From Silanimonas lenta DSM 16282 (GTDB lineage Bacteria > Pseudomonadota > Gammaproteobacteria > Xanthomonadales > Xanthomonadaceae): 64,000 nucleotides of DNA. Below, piece after piece: positions 41,868 to 49,825 of this stretch. Location of the stretch: assembly GCF_000429065.1 (NCBI RefSeq), contig NZ_AUBD01000001.1:310001-374000 (forward strand), given 5' to 3'. Within the stretch, counting starts at the first letter, position 1. Each line of letters begins with the position of its first letter. The notes below the pieces were generated by a model that saw only the letters and a list, made by a program, of their open reading frames with translations, was not told where the DNA came from and ran no database searches. Position numbers and translations under genes: made by a program.

Positions 41868-42810
41868 CGGTGGCTTGATCCCAGAACGGATAGAAGTTGA
41901 ACCAGTCGAGCGGCGAGCGCCGGCAGGCGGCCTCGAGCGTGGCGGCGAAGCGGGCGGCCTGTTCCGCGAGTGCGGCCTCGCGGCGCGCCCGCGGCAGCAC
42001 GATGCGTTCGGCGAAGGGCGCGATGCGGGCCTCGTAGGCCCGCCCATCGGCGGCGCGTGTACAGGTGAGGGTGAACACCGGGCACTGCAGCAGCGAGGCC
42101 ACGAGGTAGGGCCCGGCCGGGAACGGCGCCGGCTGGCCGAGGAAGGGCACCCGCACCACGCGATCGCCCTGCAGCGGCACCCGGTCGGCGGCGATGGCGA
42201 GGAACTCGCCCGCCTCCACCCGCCGGGCGAGATCGAGGGCCAGCTCCGGGCCCAGGGCCGTGACCTGCAGGAGCCGCACCTGGCCACCCGGGTTCAGCCG
42301 TTCCAGCACCCGGTTGAAGCGTTCGGCATGCGCGGTATGCACGAGGATGGTGATGCGCAGGCCGCGCCGCCAGCCGGCCGCCGCCTGCATGGCCTCGAGG
42401 CAGCCCATGTGGGCGGTGAGGAAGAGCCCGCCGCGGCCGGCCTCGAGCAGGGCCTCGACATGGCCGGCGCCCTCGAAGCGCACCGCGCCGCGCGGCAGGC
42501 GGCCGCTGGTGGCCACCAGCTTGTCGAGCAGGGTGTCGGCGAAGCGGAACAGGTGGGCGAAGCTGCCCGCCGCGCGCGGCTGGCCGGTGGCCGCGGCGAG
42601 GCGGCCGAGATAGTCCGCCGAGGCCCTGCGCGCCAGCCGCCGCGTGGCCCAGTACCAGGCCACCACCGGCAGCAGCAGCAGGCGGAAGGGCCAGCGCCCG
42701 AACAGCCGGTAACAGCCGTAGAGGAACCACACCCCGGCCACGAAGGTGCTCTCGCCGAGCCGCGCCCAGTGCGGGGCCGGCCGCGCCGGTGGCGATGCGG
42801 CCAGGCTCAT
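41845..42810 (-). CDS. LpxL-like acyltransferase of the pigment cluster
   Basis: A 321-residue membrane-associated acyltransferase (COG4261-like, lipid A acyltransferase superfamily). A hydrophobic N-terminal segment (GVWFLYGCYRLFGRWPFRLLLLPVVAWYWA) precedes the HxxxxE-like LTAHMGCLEAMQA motif and the ADRVPLQGDRVVRVPFLGQPAPFPAGPYLVA block. In E. coli-type aryl polyene clusters this domain is, as I recall, fused to a family 2 glycosyltransferase; here the glycosyltransferase is a separate gene with a 4-bp overlap. It probably helps attach the polyene to a lipid anchor. Confidence 0.87.
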   Translation of the reverse strand: MSLAASPPARPAPHWARLGESTFVAGVWFLYGCYRLFGRWPFRLLLLPVVAWYWATRRLARRASADYLGRLAAATGQPRAAGSFAHLFRFADTLLDKLVATSGRLPRGAVRFEGAGHVEALLEAGRGGLFLTAHMGCLEAMQAAAGWRRGLRITILVHTAHAERFNRVLERLNPGGQVRLLQVTALGPELALDLARRVEAGEFLAIAADRVPLQGDRVVRVPFLGQPAPFPAGPYLVASLLQCPVFTLTCTRAADGRAYEARIAPFAERIVLPRARREAALAEQAARFAATLEAACRRSPLDWFNFYPFWDQATDGRPPAP

Positions 42811-43550
42811 CCGGCCACCCGGCGCCAGAGCAGGCGCGGCAGACGCAGGAGCATGCCGAGGAACAGCCGGGCATGCATGGCCGAGATGCGCAGGTTGTCG
42901 CGCAGCACGTCGAAGTGCGAGACGCCGTCCAGCGGATAGGTCACCCGCGTCTCGCGGTTCACCACCGGGATGCCGCGCCAGTGCGCGCGCACCAGCACCT
43001 CGGGGTCGAAATCCATGCGTTCGCCCGGCGCCTCGGCCTCGATGAGCGGCAGCACCGACGCCAGGGGATAGACACGGAAGCCGCACATCGAATCGCGGAT
43101 GTCGAGGCTCAGTGTGTTGATCCACACCCAGACATGGGTGAGGTAGCGGCCATAGAGCCGCGCCTTCGGCACCGAGGCGTCGTAGCGCGGCACGCCGCAG
43201 ACGATGGCTTCCGGATGGCGTTCGGCGAGGGCGAGGAAGGCCGGGAGATCCGCCGGATCGTGCTGGCCGTCGGCGTCGATCTGCACCGCATGGCTGGCCC
43301 CGAGGCGGGCCGCCGCGCGCAGGCCGGCCATCACCGCCCCGCCCTTGCCGCGGTTCTGCGGCAGGCGCTCGAGGTGCACCCCCTCGTCGCCCGCGGCCAG
43401 GGCATCGAGCACGCGGGCACAGGGCGGCGAGGAGCCGTCGTCCACCAGCAGGCAGGGCAGCCCGTGGCGGCGCACGGCCGCCACCATATGGCCGATCGCA
43501 TGCTCGTGGTCGTAGACCGGGATCACCACCATCGGCCGGATGCCGCTCAT
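42807..43550 (-). CDS. family 2 glycosyltransferase of the pigment cluster
   Basis: A 247-residue GT-A glycosyltransferase. MVVIPVYDHEHAIGHMV, LLVDDGSSPP, LPQNRGKGGAVMAGL and the metal-binding QIDADGQHDPADL are typical of dolichol-phosphate-mannose-synthase-like members; RDSMCGFRVYPL and MDFDPEVLVRAHWRGIPV complete the fold. A role in adding a sugar to the polyene or its lipid anchor is inferred from context and from the fused homologue in other aryl polyene loci. It overlaps both neighbours by 4 bp. Confidence 0.9.
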   Translation of the reverse strand: MSGIRPMVVIPVYDHEHAIGHMVAAVRRHGLPCLLVDDGSSPPCARVLDALAAGDEGVHLERLPQNRGKGGAVMAGLRAAARLGASHAVQIDADGQHDPADLPAFLALAERHPEAIVCGVPRYDASVPKARLYGRYLTHVWVWINTLSLDIRDSMCGFRVYPLASVLPLIEAEAPGERMDFDPEVLVRAHWRGIPVVNRETRVTYPLDGVSHFDVLRDNLRISAMHARLFLGMLLRLPRLLWRRVAG

Positions 43551-45175
43551 GCCTCGCCCCCCACGGCGAAGCGCAACCGGCCGCTGGCATGGCTGCCCAG
43601 CGCCGATTCGTAGCGGAACGTGACCAGGCCCGGCACCGGCCCGGCCTCCAATCGCAGCTGCAGGATGGCGCCGGGCGTCACCAGCTGCTGGAACTTCAGC
43701 ACCTCGAGCCCGCCGAGCGCCGGGACATGGCCGAAGGCCTCGGCCGCGCTGGCGATCGCCCAGTCGAGCAGCACCACCCCGGGCACCACCGGCGCGGCAT
43801 CGAAGTGGCCGTCGAAGAAGCGCAGGTCCTCGGGCACGCGCAGGCTGAGGCAAGCCACGTTCCCCTCCCGCGAGCGCGCGAGGCGCTCCGGTTCGCCGGG
43901 CCGGAACAGGGCGGCCAGTGCCGCCTCGGTGACCTTGCCCTGGGCATTGCGCGGCAGGGTCGCCACGAAGCGCCAGTGCCGCGGCACCTGGGCCGGCTCG
44001 CGTTCGGCCAGCAGGCGATGCCGAAGCTCCGCGGCGAGGCGCCGCCGCCCGCCGGCCTGCCACAGGGCGCGGCCCGCGGCATCGGGCACCGCCACCACCG
44101 CCAGCGCCCGCTTCAGGCCCGGCACCAGCAGGGCCCGCGCCTCGGCGAGCAGGCCGGTGCCGAGAAGCTGCCGCTCCAGCCCGTCCAGCGAGACCCGCTT
44201 CTCGCCGATCTTGGCGATGCGGTCGGCGCGTCCGAGCAGGCGGAAACCGCCCTCCGGGCCCGGGGCGGCGCGGTCGGCGGTGTCGCGCCAGACGGCCGGA
44301 TCCGGCAGATGCGGCGAACGCAGCCAGAGCCGCCCATCCTCGATCCGCCACTCCACCCCGGGCAGGGCCTGCCAGGCCGCGCCGGGGCTGGCCTCACGCC
44401 AGGCGATGCCGCCGGTCTCGGTGCTGCCGAACACTTCCAGCACCGGGGCGCCGAAGTGCCGGGCAGCGCGTTCGGCCACCTCGGGCGGCAGGGGGCCGCC
44501 GGACGAGAACACCCGCCGGGGCGCCGGGCGGGCAGCGGCCTCCGGCCACTGCGCCAGCACCGAGGGCGTGGTCACCAGTACCTCCCCTGCCCCGGCCAGC
44601 GCCGGCCACTGGCTGGGGAACTCGAGCCGGGGCGTGGCGAAGTCGCGGCCGCAGGCCAGCGGCCAGAGCACCCGGAACAGCAGCCCGTAGATGTGCTGGT
44701 GCGAGACGCTGCCCAGCACCCGCGCGCCTCCCATCCGGGGGCCGAACACGGCCTCGAGGGCCACGATCTCGGCATCCAACTGGCGCAGGGACTTGCCGAT
44801 GGGCTCGGGAGCCCCGGTGGAGCCGGAGGTGAAGAGCACCAGGCACTCGCGCTGCGGATCGAGGGCCGCGTCCGCCATCGGCGAGGCCGGCGCCGGCCCG
44901 GCGGCATCGATTCCCGCCTCGCCGGGTTCCCAGAGGGCCACGCCCGCGGCCCGCAGGGCGGCCAGCGTGGCCGGCTGCCGGTCCGGGGCCAGCCAGACCC
45001 GCCGGCCGGCCCGCCAGGCCCCGAGCAGGGCGGCGGCAAAACGCAGGGGATCGGGCTCGAACAGGGCGAGGTCCATCGGCCCGCGGGCAGCCTCGCTGGC
45101 CGAGCGCGCCACCGCCTGCCCGAAGGCCCCGTCGCTGCCACGGACCACGTCGGCGAGGGGGCGCGGGCGGCTCAT
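43547..45175 (-). CDS. fused adenylation (acyl-activating) and ApeI-like dehydratase protein
   Basis: A 542-residue two-domain protein. Residues about 1-430 are an AMP-forming ligase: LVLFTSGSTGAPEPIGKS, FGSTETGGIAWR, GRADRIAKIGEKRVSLDGLE and the C-terminal lysine in LPRNAQGKVTEAAL. Residues about 440-542 are a hotdog dehydratase: FFDGHFDAAPVVPGVVLLDWA, like FabZ/ApeI. The first domain should activate the aromatic starter acid and load an ACP; the second should pair with the ApeP-like protein at 33460-33912. In E. coli and Xenorhabdus these are, as I recall, separate proteins (ApeH and ApeI). Confidence 0.88.
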   Translation of the reverse strand: MSRPRPLADVVRGSDGAFGQAVARSASEAARGPMDLALFEPDPLRFAAALLGAWRAGRRVWLAPDRQPATLAALRAAGVALWEPGEAGIDAAGPAPASPMADAALDPQRECLVLFTSGSTGAPEPIGKSLRQLDAEIVALEAVFGPRMGGARVLGSVSHQHIYGLLFRVLWPLACGRDFATPRLEFPSQWPALAGAGEVLVTTPSVLAQWPEAAARPAPRRVFSSGGPLPPEVAERAARHFGAPVLEVFGSTETGGIAWREASPGAAWQALPGVEWRIEDGRLWLRSPHLPDPAVWRDTADRAAPGPEGGFRLLGRADRIAKIGEKRVSLDGLERQLLGTGLLAEARALLVPGLKRALAVVAVPDAAGRALWQAGGRRRLAAELRHRLLAEREPAQVPRHWRFVATLPRNAQGKVTEAALAALFRPGEPERLARSREGNVACLSLRVPEDLRFFDGHFDAAPVVPGVVLLDWAIASAAEAFGHVPALGGLEVLKFQQLVTPGAILQLRLEAGPVPGLVTFRYESALGSHASGRLRFAVGGEA

Positions 45176-45711
45176 GCCCCGATCCCCCGTCGCACCCGCT
45201 GCCGCACCAGCCATTCGCCGGCGAACAGCAGGCCCATCAGCCCGTAGGCGACGAGACCGTTGTACAGGGCCCACACCGCCTCGCTGGCGAACAGGGCGGT
45301 GCCGAGCGCGATACTGCCGTTGAAGGCGAAGAAGCCCGCCCAGACCCGGGTCACGCCGCGGGTGTAGCGCACGCCGCGCTCGGGCAGTGCCGGCTCGCGC
45401 AGGCGCGCCAGGCGCTCGATCACCGTCGGCGGATGCCGCAGGCTGTAGAGGAAGACCGCGAGCAGCACCGCGTTCACCAGCACCGGGTAGAGCTTCAGCG
45501 GCAGCAGGGCATTGCCGAGCATCGAGACGAGCGCCAGCGCGGCAGCCCCCAGCGCCGCCACCCGCCACAGCCGGTCGCGGCTGGCAAAGGCGCGCAGCAG
45601 GGCCACCAGCACCAGGAGGCCGGCCAGCACGCGCGGTTCCCAATGGCCGAGGCCCCAGTAGACCACCAGCGGATAGGCCAGGGTCACCAGCGCCGTGAGC
45701 GCCACCCACAC
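45172..45711 (-). CDS. COG4648-type integral membrane protein
   Basis: A 179-residue membrane protein with about five to six hydrophobic segments (ALVTLAYPLVVYWGLG, LAGLLVLVALLRAF, VAALGAAALALVSMLGN, LVNAVLLAVFLYSL, VWAGFFAFNGSIALGTAL and LVAYGLMGLLFAGEWLV), a conserved component of aryl polyene clusters with unknown role. The GTG at 45711 starts 11 bp after the preceding acyl carrier protein gene; no strong ribosome binding site is visible. It overlaps the adenylation/dehydratase gene by 4 bp. Confidence 0.82.
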   Translation of the reverse strand: MWVALTALVTLAYPLVVYWGLGHWEPRVLAGLLVLVALLRAFASRDRLWRVAALGAAALALVSMLGNALLPLKLYPVLVNAVLLAVFLYSLRHPPTVIERLARLREPALPERGVRYTRGVTRVWAGFFAFNGSIALGTALFASEAVWALYNGLVAYGLMGLLFAGEWLVRQRVRRGIGA

Positions 45712-45722
45712 GGGAACGCGGC

Positions 45723-45974
45723 TCAGGCCGTGGCGTGCATCATCGAATGCACCACGTCGACGACATCGCCGACCGTCCGCACCGACTTGAAGGCCTCCGG
45801 GCGGAGGTTGCTGCCGATCATCGGCTTTAGCTGCACGATGAGGTCCACCGCGTCGATGCTGTCGATGTCGAGGTCGTCGCCGAGCCGCGCGCTGCGGCTG
45901 ACGCGCTCGGCCTCGATGCCGAAGGTCTCGCCGAGGATCTGCACGATCCGCTCGAAGATCTGGTCCTGGGTCAT
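45723..45974 (-). CDS. acyl carrier protein 2 of the pigment cluster
   Basis: An 83-residue acyl carrier protein. The phosphopantetheine serine is S39 in DDLDIDSIDAVDLIV. The helix I region (DQIFERIVQILGETFGI) is acidic and amphipathic as usual. Aryl polyene systems use two ACPs, of which one carries the growing chain and the other may carry the starter or a priming acyl group; the split of labour here is unknown. It lies 20 bp after the other ACP gene. Confidence 0.92.
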   Translation of the reverse strand: MTQDQIFERIVQILGETFGIEAERVSRSARLGDDLDIDSIDAVDLIVQLKPMIGSNLRPEAFKSVRTVGDVVDVVHSMMHATA

Positions 45975-45994
45975 GGCCGGGGCTCCCTGCGGAA

Positions 45995-46255
45995 TCAGGC
46001 GGCGCGCTGGGCGGTGATGAAGGCCGCCAGGCTGTCGACCGAGGCGAAATGCCGGCGGTTGTCGGCGGCGTCGGCGGAGAGCTGCACCCCGAAGCGCTTC
46101 TGCAGGGCGAGGCCGAGTTCGAGGGCGTCGATCGAGTCCAGCCCGAGGCCGTCCACGAACAGAGGAGCGCTGCTATCGATGTCCTCCACCCGAAGGTCCT
46201 CCAGCGCCAGCGACTCGATGATCAGTTCCTTGATCTCCCGTACCAGTGCGTCCAT
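45995..46255 (-). CDS. acyl carrier protein 1 of the pigment cluster
   Basis: An 86-residue acyl carrier protein with phosphopantetheine serine S41 in GLGLDSIDALELGLAL. The start could be the ATG at 46255 or an in-frame GTG 9 nt upstream at 46264; either way the first 28 codons or so overlap the 3' end of the upstream acyltransferase gene in another frame. The overlap is real coding sequence for the ACP, because helix I (LVREIKELIIESLAL) is needed for the fold. Confidence 0.9.
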   Translation of the reverse strand: MDALVREIKELIIESLALEDLRVEDIDSSAPLFVDGLGLDSIDALELGLALQKRFGVQLSADAADNRRHFASVDSLAAFITAQRAA

Positions 46256-47021
46256 CCGCTCCACCCTCGAAGAAAAACCGCTTCAGCCAGTCCGTGACAT
46301 CCCGGGCCTGCACGGCCTCTCCCCGTCCCGGATCGGTCAGGGACGTGACGGAAATGTCGTCATGCACCCGAATCGTAACGTGAAAACGGCGTGTTGGCAC
46401 CCGATACCAGGGCAGGCCCTTGCTCAGGGTGGGCGGATCGCAGCGGATCGTCACCGGAGTGATGTCGATCCCCCCACGTACGGCGATGTTGGCCGCACCC
46501 CGCTGGAGCACCGGCGGCTGTCCGGGACGGGTGCGGGTGCCCTCGGGAAAGATGACGAGGCAGCTGCCGGCCCGGACCGAGCGGATGCAGTCCTCCACCA
46601 GTTCCGGGCCGCCGGCATTGCTGATGTAGTCGGTGGCGCGCACCGGCCCGCGGGTGAAGGGATTGGAGAAGAGCCCGGCGCGCACCACGCAGTCGGCGTT
46701 CGGCAGGCGCGAGATCAGGAACACCACGTCGATCAGGGTCGGGTGGTTGGCCAGCACCAGCAGGCCCGGCCGGGCCAGCTTCTCCTCGCCGTGGAACTCG
46801 TAGGTGAGCACGCCCAAGCGGCGCATGCCCTCGATGAAGGCGGCGAAGCTGCGCTGCACCACCCGCCGGGCGGCCAGGCGGCGGGTCAGCGGATCGTGGC
46901 GATGGCGCCAGCGGATCCAGGGAAAGACGAAGGCCCAGAGCAGCAGCCCGCCGAGGCCGAAGCTCAGGAAACTGAAGCCCGTGGCGAGAATGCGCCAGGC
47001 CCGGTCGAGCTCAGCCCGCAT
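46173..47021 (-). CDS. 1-acyl-glycerol-3-phosphate-acyltransferase-like protein
   Basis: A 282-residue PlsC-type acyltransferase with one N-terminal membrane span (GFSFLSFGLGGLLLWAFVF), the catalytic NHPTLIDVVF (NHxxxxD), the substrate-binding FPEGTRTRPG, and PVTIRCDPPTLSKG. In aryl polyene clusters this gene (ApeD) is thought to link the polyene to a lipid. The last 28 residues or so are a Gly-rich, low-complexity tail (GGADGRTGTGDQGTDHRV onwards) encoded over the beginning of the ACP gene, so the conserved protein probably ends near LKRFFFEGG. Confidence 0.9.
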   Translation of the reverse strand: MRAELDRAWRILATGFSFLSFGLGGLLLWAFVFPWIRWRHRHDPLTRRLAARRVVQRSFAAFIEGMRRLGVLTYEFHGEEKLARPGLLVLANHPTLIDVVFLISRLPNADCVVRAGLFSNPFTRGPVRATDYISNAGGPELVEDCIRSVRAGSCLVIFPEGTRTRPGQPPVLQRGAANIAVRGGIDITPVTIRCDPPTLSKGLPWYRVPTRRFHVTIRVHDDISVTSLTDPGRGEAVQARDVTDWLKRFFFEGGADGRTGTGDQGTDHRVAGAGGPSGGGHR

Positions 47022-47760
47022 GCCGCCAGCACCAGCCCCCGTCATCGGCCTCGACCGCCCAGGCCGCCGTCGGGGCGAGCAGGTAGGCCAGCACGGCCAG
47101 CCCGTGCGGCAGGTCCGCCCCCTCGGGGGCAGCGATCTCCCCCGCCCCTGCCCCGGGCTGGAGCTGGAACCCGCCGGCGGCGGCCGGCGCGATCCGCAGC
47201 GCCCAGGCGAAGGGGATGGCGGGCTCGTCGGCATCGCGGGCGAACAGGGCCGGCGGCGGCTCGTCGAAAACCACCAGCAGCACCTCGTCATGGCCTTCGT
47301 CGAGGTAGGCCAGCGCCTCCCAGAGTCCGGCTTCGGCACTGCAGCGCCCCCCCGCCACGGCGCTGTAGGGGGCCGTGCTGCCGCGGGCGATGCCGTACTG
47401 CGCGGCCACGGCGTTGTGCACCGAGAGCCCGAACTGGGTGGGCGAGAGCGGCTCGCCCCGGTCCAGGGCCTCGAGCAGGCCCACGCTGCGCAGCACATCG
47501 CCATGGCGGGAGGCGAAGACCATGGGGCGGCGGGCGAAATCGGGAGCCTCGCCCTGCCCGTCCACCGCATAGGCCACTTCCAGAGCGAGACGGCCGACGC
47601 GCTCCACGCGCCGGCGCTGCATCGCCGGCATCGCTGCCAGCGGCGCCTCCAGCGCCCCCGCGGGGGGCACGGGATGACGCGCCCAGGCCTGCCAGTCCCC
47701 GGCCTCGCGCAGGCCCGGGGCGAGCGCGGCCCAGTGGCGGATCTGGAAGCCCGGCCGCAT
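47011..47760 (-). CDS. beta-ketoacyl synthase chain-length-factor-like protein
   Basis: A 249-residue protein similar to the N-terminal half of a ketosynthase (ketoacyl-synt_2 type): PMVFASRHGDVLRSVGLLEAL, PTQFGLSVHNAVAAQYGIARG and SAVAGGRCSAEAGLWEALAYL. The position of the ketosynthase nucleophile is not a usable cysteine (SAVAGG in place of TACSS), and the second half with the two histidines is missing. This matches ApeC, reported to pair with the elongating ketosynthase and set chain length. It lies 2 bp after the omega-amidase gene. Confidence 0.87.
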   Translation of the reverse strand: MRPGFQIRHWAALAPGLREAGDWQAWARHPVPPAGALEAPLAAMPAMQRRRVERVGRLALEVAYAVDGQGEAPDFARRPMVFASRHGDVLRSVGLLEALDRGEPLSPTQFGLSVHNAVAAQYGIARGSTAPYSAVAGGRCSAEAGLWEALAYLDEGHDEVLLVVFDEPPPALFARDADEPAIPFAWALRIAPAAAGGFQLQPGAGAGEIAAPEGADLPHGLAVLAYLLAPTAAWAVEADDGGWCWRHAG

Positions 47761-47762
47761 CG

Positions 47763-48623
47763 TCAGTCGCGCAACACGAAGTCGTCGGCATCGAGCTGCG
47801 CCGGGAAGCGCTCGCGGTGTCCGCGGAGCTGTTCGGCGCTGAGCACCGCTTCCAGCACGCGCTCCCCGGCATCGCCCTCGACCAGCGGCTGACCGAGCGG
47901 ATCCAGCGCGGCGGAATCGCCGCGGTAGGCAATGCCATTGCCGTCGGTGCCCACACGGTTCACGCCGACCACGCAGGCCAGGTTCTCGATGGCGCGGGCG
48001 CGCAGCAGGGTCGTCCAGGCGTATGCCCGGGCCGCCGGCCAGTTCGCCACGAAGAGCGCGAGGTCGTAGTCGAAGGCGCCCGGGCGGGTGGCGTCGAAGC
48101 GGTTGCGGAGGTACACCGGGAAGCGCAGGTCGTAGCAGACCTGCAGGAAGATCCGCCAGCCGCGCCAGTCGACGAACACGCGCCGGCCACCGGCCGCATA
48201 GCGCTCGTGTTCCTTCGCCATGCGGAACAGGTGGCGCTTGTCGTAGTGCACGAGGCCGCCCTCCGGCGTGGCGAACAGCAGGCGGTTGTAGACACCCGGC
48301 GCGATGCCTTCCGCTTCGGCCTGCGCGCCCTCCACCCGCAGCTGCACGCTGCCGCAGACGGCGGCATCGAGCGCCCTCGCCTGCTCCCGGATCCAGACCA
48401 CGGTCGGGCCCTGCATGTCCTCGGCGCTCGCCAGCGCCTCGTTGCTGAAGCCCGAGGTGAAGGTCTCCGGCAGCACCACAAGATCGCTGCGGCCGGCGAG
48501 CGGCGCGATCAGCCCGCCGTAGTAGGCGCGGTTGCCCGCCGGGTCGTGCCAGCGGGTGTCGCCCTGCACCAGGGCGACGCGCAGGTCACGGTCCGGCCCG
48601 TTCGAGGACGCGGCTTCGCTCAT
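47763..48623 (-). CDS. YafV/Nit2-like omega-amidase (carbon-nitrogen hydrolase)
   Basis: Nitrilase-superfamily amidase, 286 residues, with the catalytic triad E53 (VVLPETFTSGFS), K129 (YDKRHLF) and C163 (LQVCYDLRFPV). The ETFTSGFS and VCYDLRFPV patterns fit the omega-amidases that hydrolyse 2-oxoglutaramate or 2-oxosuccinamate formed by glutamine or asparagine transaminases. The aminotransferase gene directly upstream (10-bp gap) supports such a pair. The pigment operon continues 2 bp after its stop codon. Confidence 0.9.
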   Translation of the reverse strand: MSEAASSNGPDRDLRVALVQGDTRWHDPAGNRAYYGGLIAPLAGRSDLVVLPETFTSGFSNEALASAEDMQGPTVVWIREQARALDAAVCGSVQLRVEGAQAEAEGIAPGVYNRLLFATPEGGLVHYDKRHLFRMAKEHERYAAGGRRVFVDWRGWRIFLQVCYDLRFPVYLRNRFDATRPGAFDYDLALFVANWPAARAYAWTTLLRARAIENLACVVGVNRVGTDGNGIAYRGDSAALDPLGQPLVEGDAGERVLEAVLSAEQLRGHRERFPAQLDADDFVLRD

Positions 48624-48633
48624 CAGCGCGGCC

Positions 48634-49785
48634 TCAAAGCTTCGCCAGCCGCTCGATGGCGGCATCCAGCGTGGCCTCGTTCTTGGCGAAGCACAGGCGC
48701 GCCAGGCGCTGGCCCGCGGGGGGCCGCTCGTAGAACGGCGACAACGGGATGGCGGTGACGCCCTTCTCGATGGTGAGCCAGCGGCAGAACGCGAGATCGT
48801 CGAGATCGCTCACCGCCGAGTAATCGACGAGCTGGAAGTAGCCCCCCGGCACCGGCAGGGGCTTCAGCCTGGTCGTGGAGAGCTGGGCCGCGAAGCGGTC
48901 GCGCTTGGCCTGGTAGAAGGCGCCCAGTTCCTCGTAGTGCTCAGGGAACTTCTCGATCATCTCGGCAAAGGCCCACTGCGCCGGGGTGAAGGTGCAGAAG
49001 GTGTTGTACTGGTGCACCTTGCGGAACTCGGCGGTGAGCGCGGGCGGCGCCACGCAGTAGCCGACCTTCCAGCCGGTGCAGTGATAGGTCTTGCCAAAAC
49101 TGCTGATGACGAAGGCGCGCGCGGCAAGCTCGGGATGGCGCAGCACGCTCTCGTGGATGCGGCCGTCGAACACGATGTGCTCGTAGACCTCGTCGGAGAG
49201 CAGCAGCACCTGCGGGAAATCGGCCACGAAGCGCTTCAGCTCGGCGATGTCGCCGGCGTCGAACATCGCCCCCGAGGGATTGTGCGGCGTGTTGAACAGG
49301 AACAGCCGGGTCTTCGGCGTCACCGCGGCACGCACCGCGGGCCAGTCCACGGCGAAGGTGGCCGGATCGAGCGGGACATGCACCGCACGGCCGCCGGCAA
49401 GATCGATGGCCGGCTCGTAGCAGTCGTAGCAGGGGTCGAGGACGATCACCTCCTCGCCGGGGCGGACGACGGCGGCGATGGCATCGAAGATCGCCTCGCT
49501 GGCGCCGGATGTCACGGTGATCTCGGTCTCCGGGTCCGGCCGGTAGCCGTAGCAGCGCAGGGTCTTGTCGGCGATGGCCTGGCGCAGGGCCGGCACCCCG
49601 GCCATATGGGCGTACTGGTTCCTGCCTTCCGCCATGGCGCGGGCCAGGGCCTCGCGCAGCGGCGATGGCACCTCGAAATCGGGGAAGCCCTGGCCGAGGT
49701 TCACGGCCCCGTGCTCGGCGGCGAGCACGCTCATCACGGTGAAGATGGTGGTGCCGACCTTCGGCAACTTGGTGTCGATCTGCAT
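48634..49785 (-). CDS. YbdL-like methionine/aromatic/glutamine aminotransferase (PLP fold type I)
   Basis: A 383-residue class I/II aminotransferase. The PLP lysine is K232 in SSFGKTYHCTGWKVGY; substrate and cofactor contacts TSGASEAIFDAI, NTPHNPSGAMF and LSDEVYEHIVFDG are present. The closest match I recall is YbdL, a methionine transaminase that also takes histidine and phenylalanine, and its kin in the kynurenine/glutamine transaminase K group, which pair with omega-amidases. It can thus finish methionine salvage (mtnA is at 15196-16254) or make aromatic oxo acids. It appears to be the first gene of the long minus-strand run. Confidence 0.9.
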   Translation of the reverse strand: MQIDTKLPKVGTTIFTVMSVLAAEHGAVNLGQGFPDFEVPSPLREALARAMAEGRNQYAHMAGVPALRQAIADKTLRCYGYRPDPETEITVTSGASEAIFDAIAAVVRPGEEVIVLDPCYDCYEPAIDLAGGRAVHVPLDPATFAVDWPAVRAAVTPKTRLFLFNTPHNPSGAMFDAGDIAELKRFVADFPQVLLLSDEVYEHIVFDGRIHESVLRHPELAARAFVISSFGKTYHCTGWKVGYCVAPPALTAEFRKVHQYNTFCTFTPAQWAFAEMIEKFPEHYEELGAFYQAKRDRFAAQLSTTRLKPLPVPGGYFQLVDYSAVSDLDDLAFCRWLTIEKGVTAIPLSPFYERPPAGQRLARLCFAKNEATLDAAIERLAKL

Positions 49786-49797
49786 GCGGATGCCCGG

Positions 49798-49825
49798 AAA
49801 CGAAGGGGCCGGCACGAGGCCGGCC
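49798..49825 (-). terminator. Rho-independent-like terminator after the S8 protease pair
   Basis: On the minus strand, GGCCGGC and GCCGGCC (perfect 7-bp stem, plus-strand arms 49807-49813 and 49819-49825) with a 5-nt loop are followed by CCTTCGTTT. It lies 28 bp after the protease stop and 12 bp before the aminotransferase start, so any promoter for the aminotransferase/pigment run that lies in this gap would place the hairpin inside the transcript leader. Confidence 0.6.

Noticed and set aside
46173-46264. Frameshift or pseudogene at the acyltransferase/ACP junction
   Set aside because: Both frames are intact up to and through their conserved regions, so a long overlap is the simpler reading.
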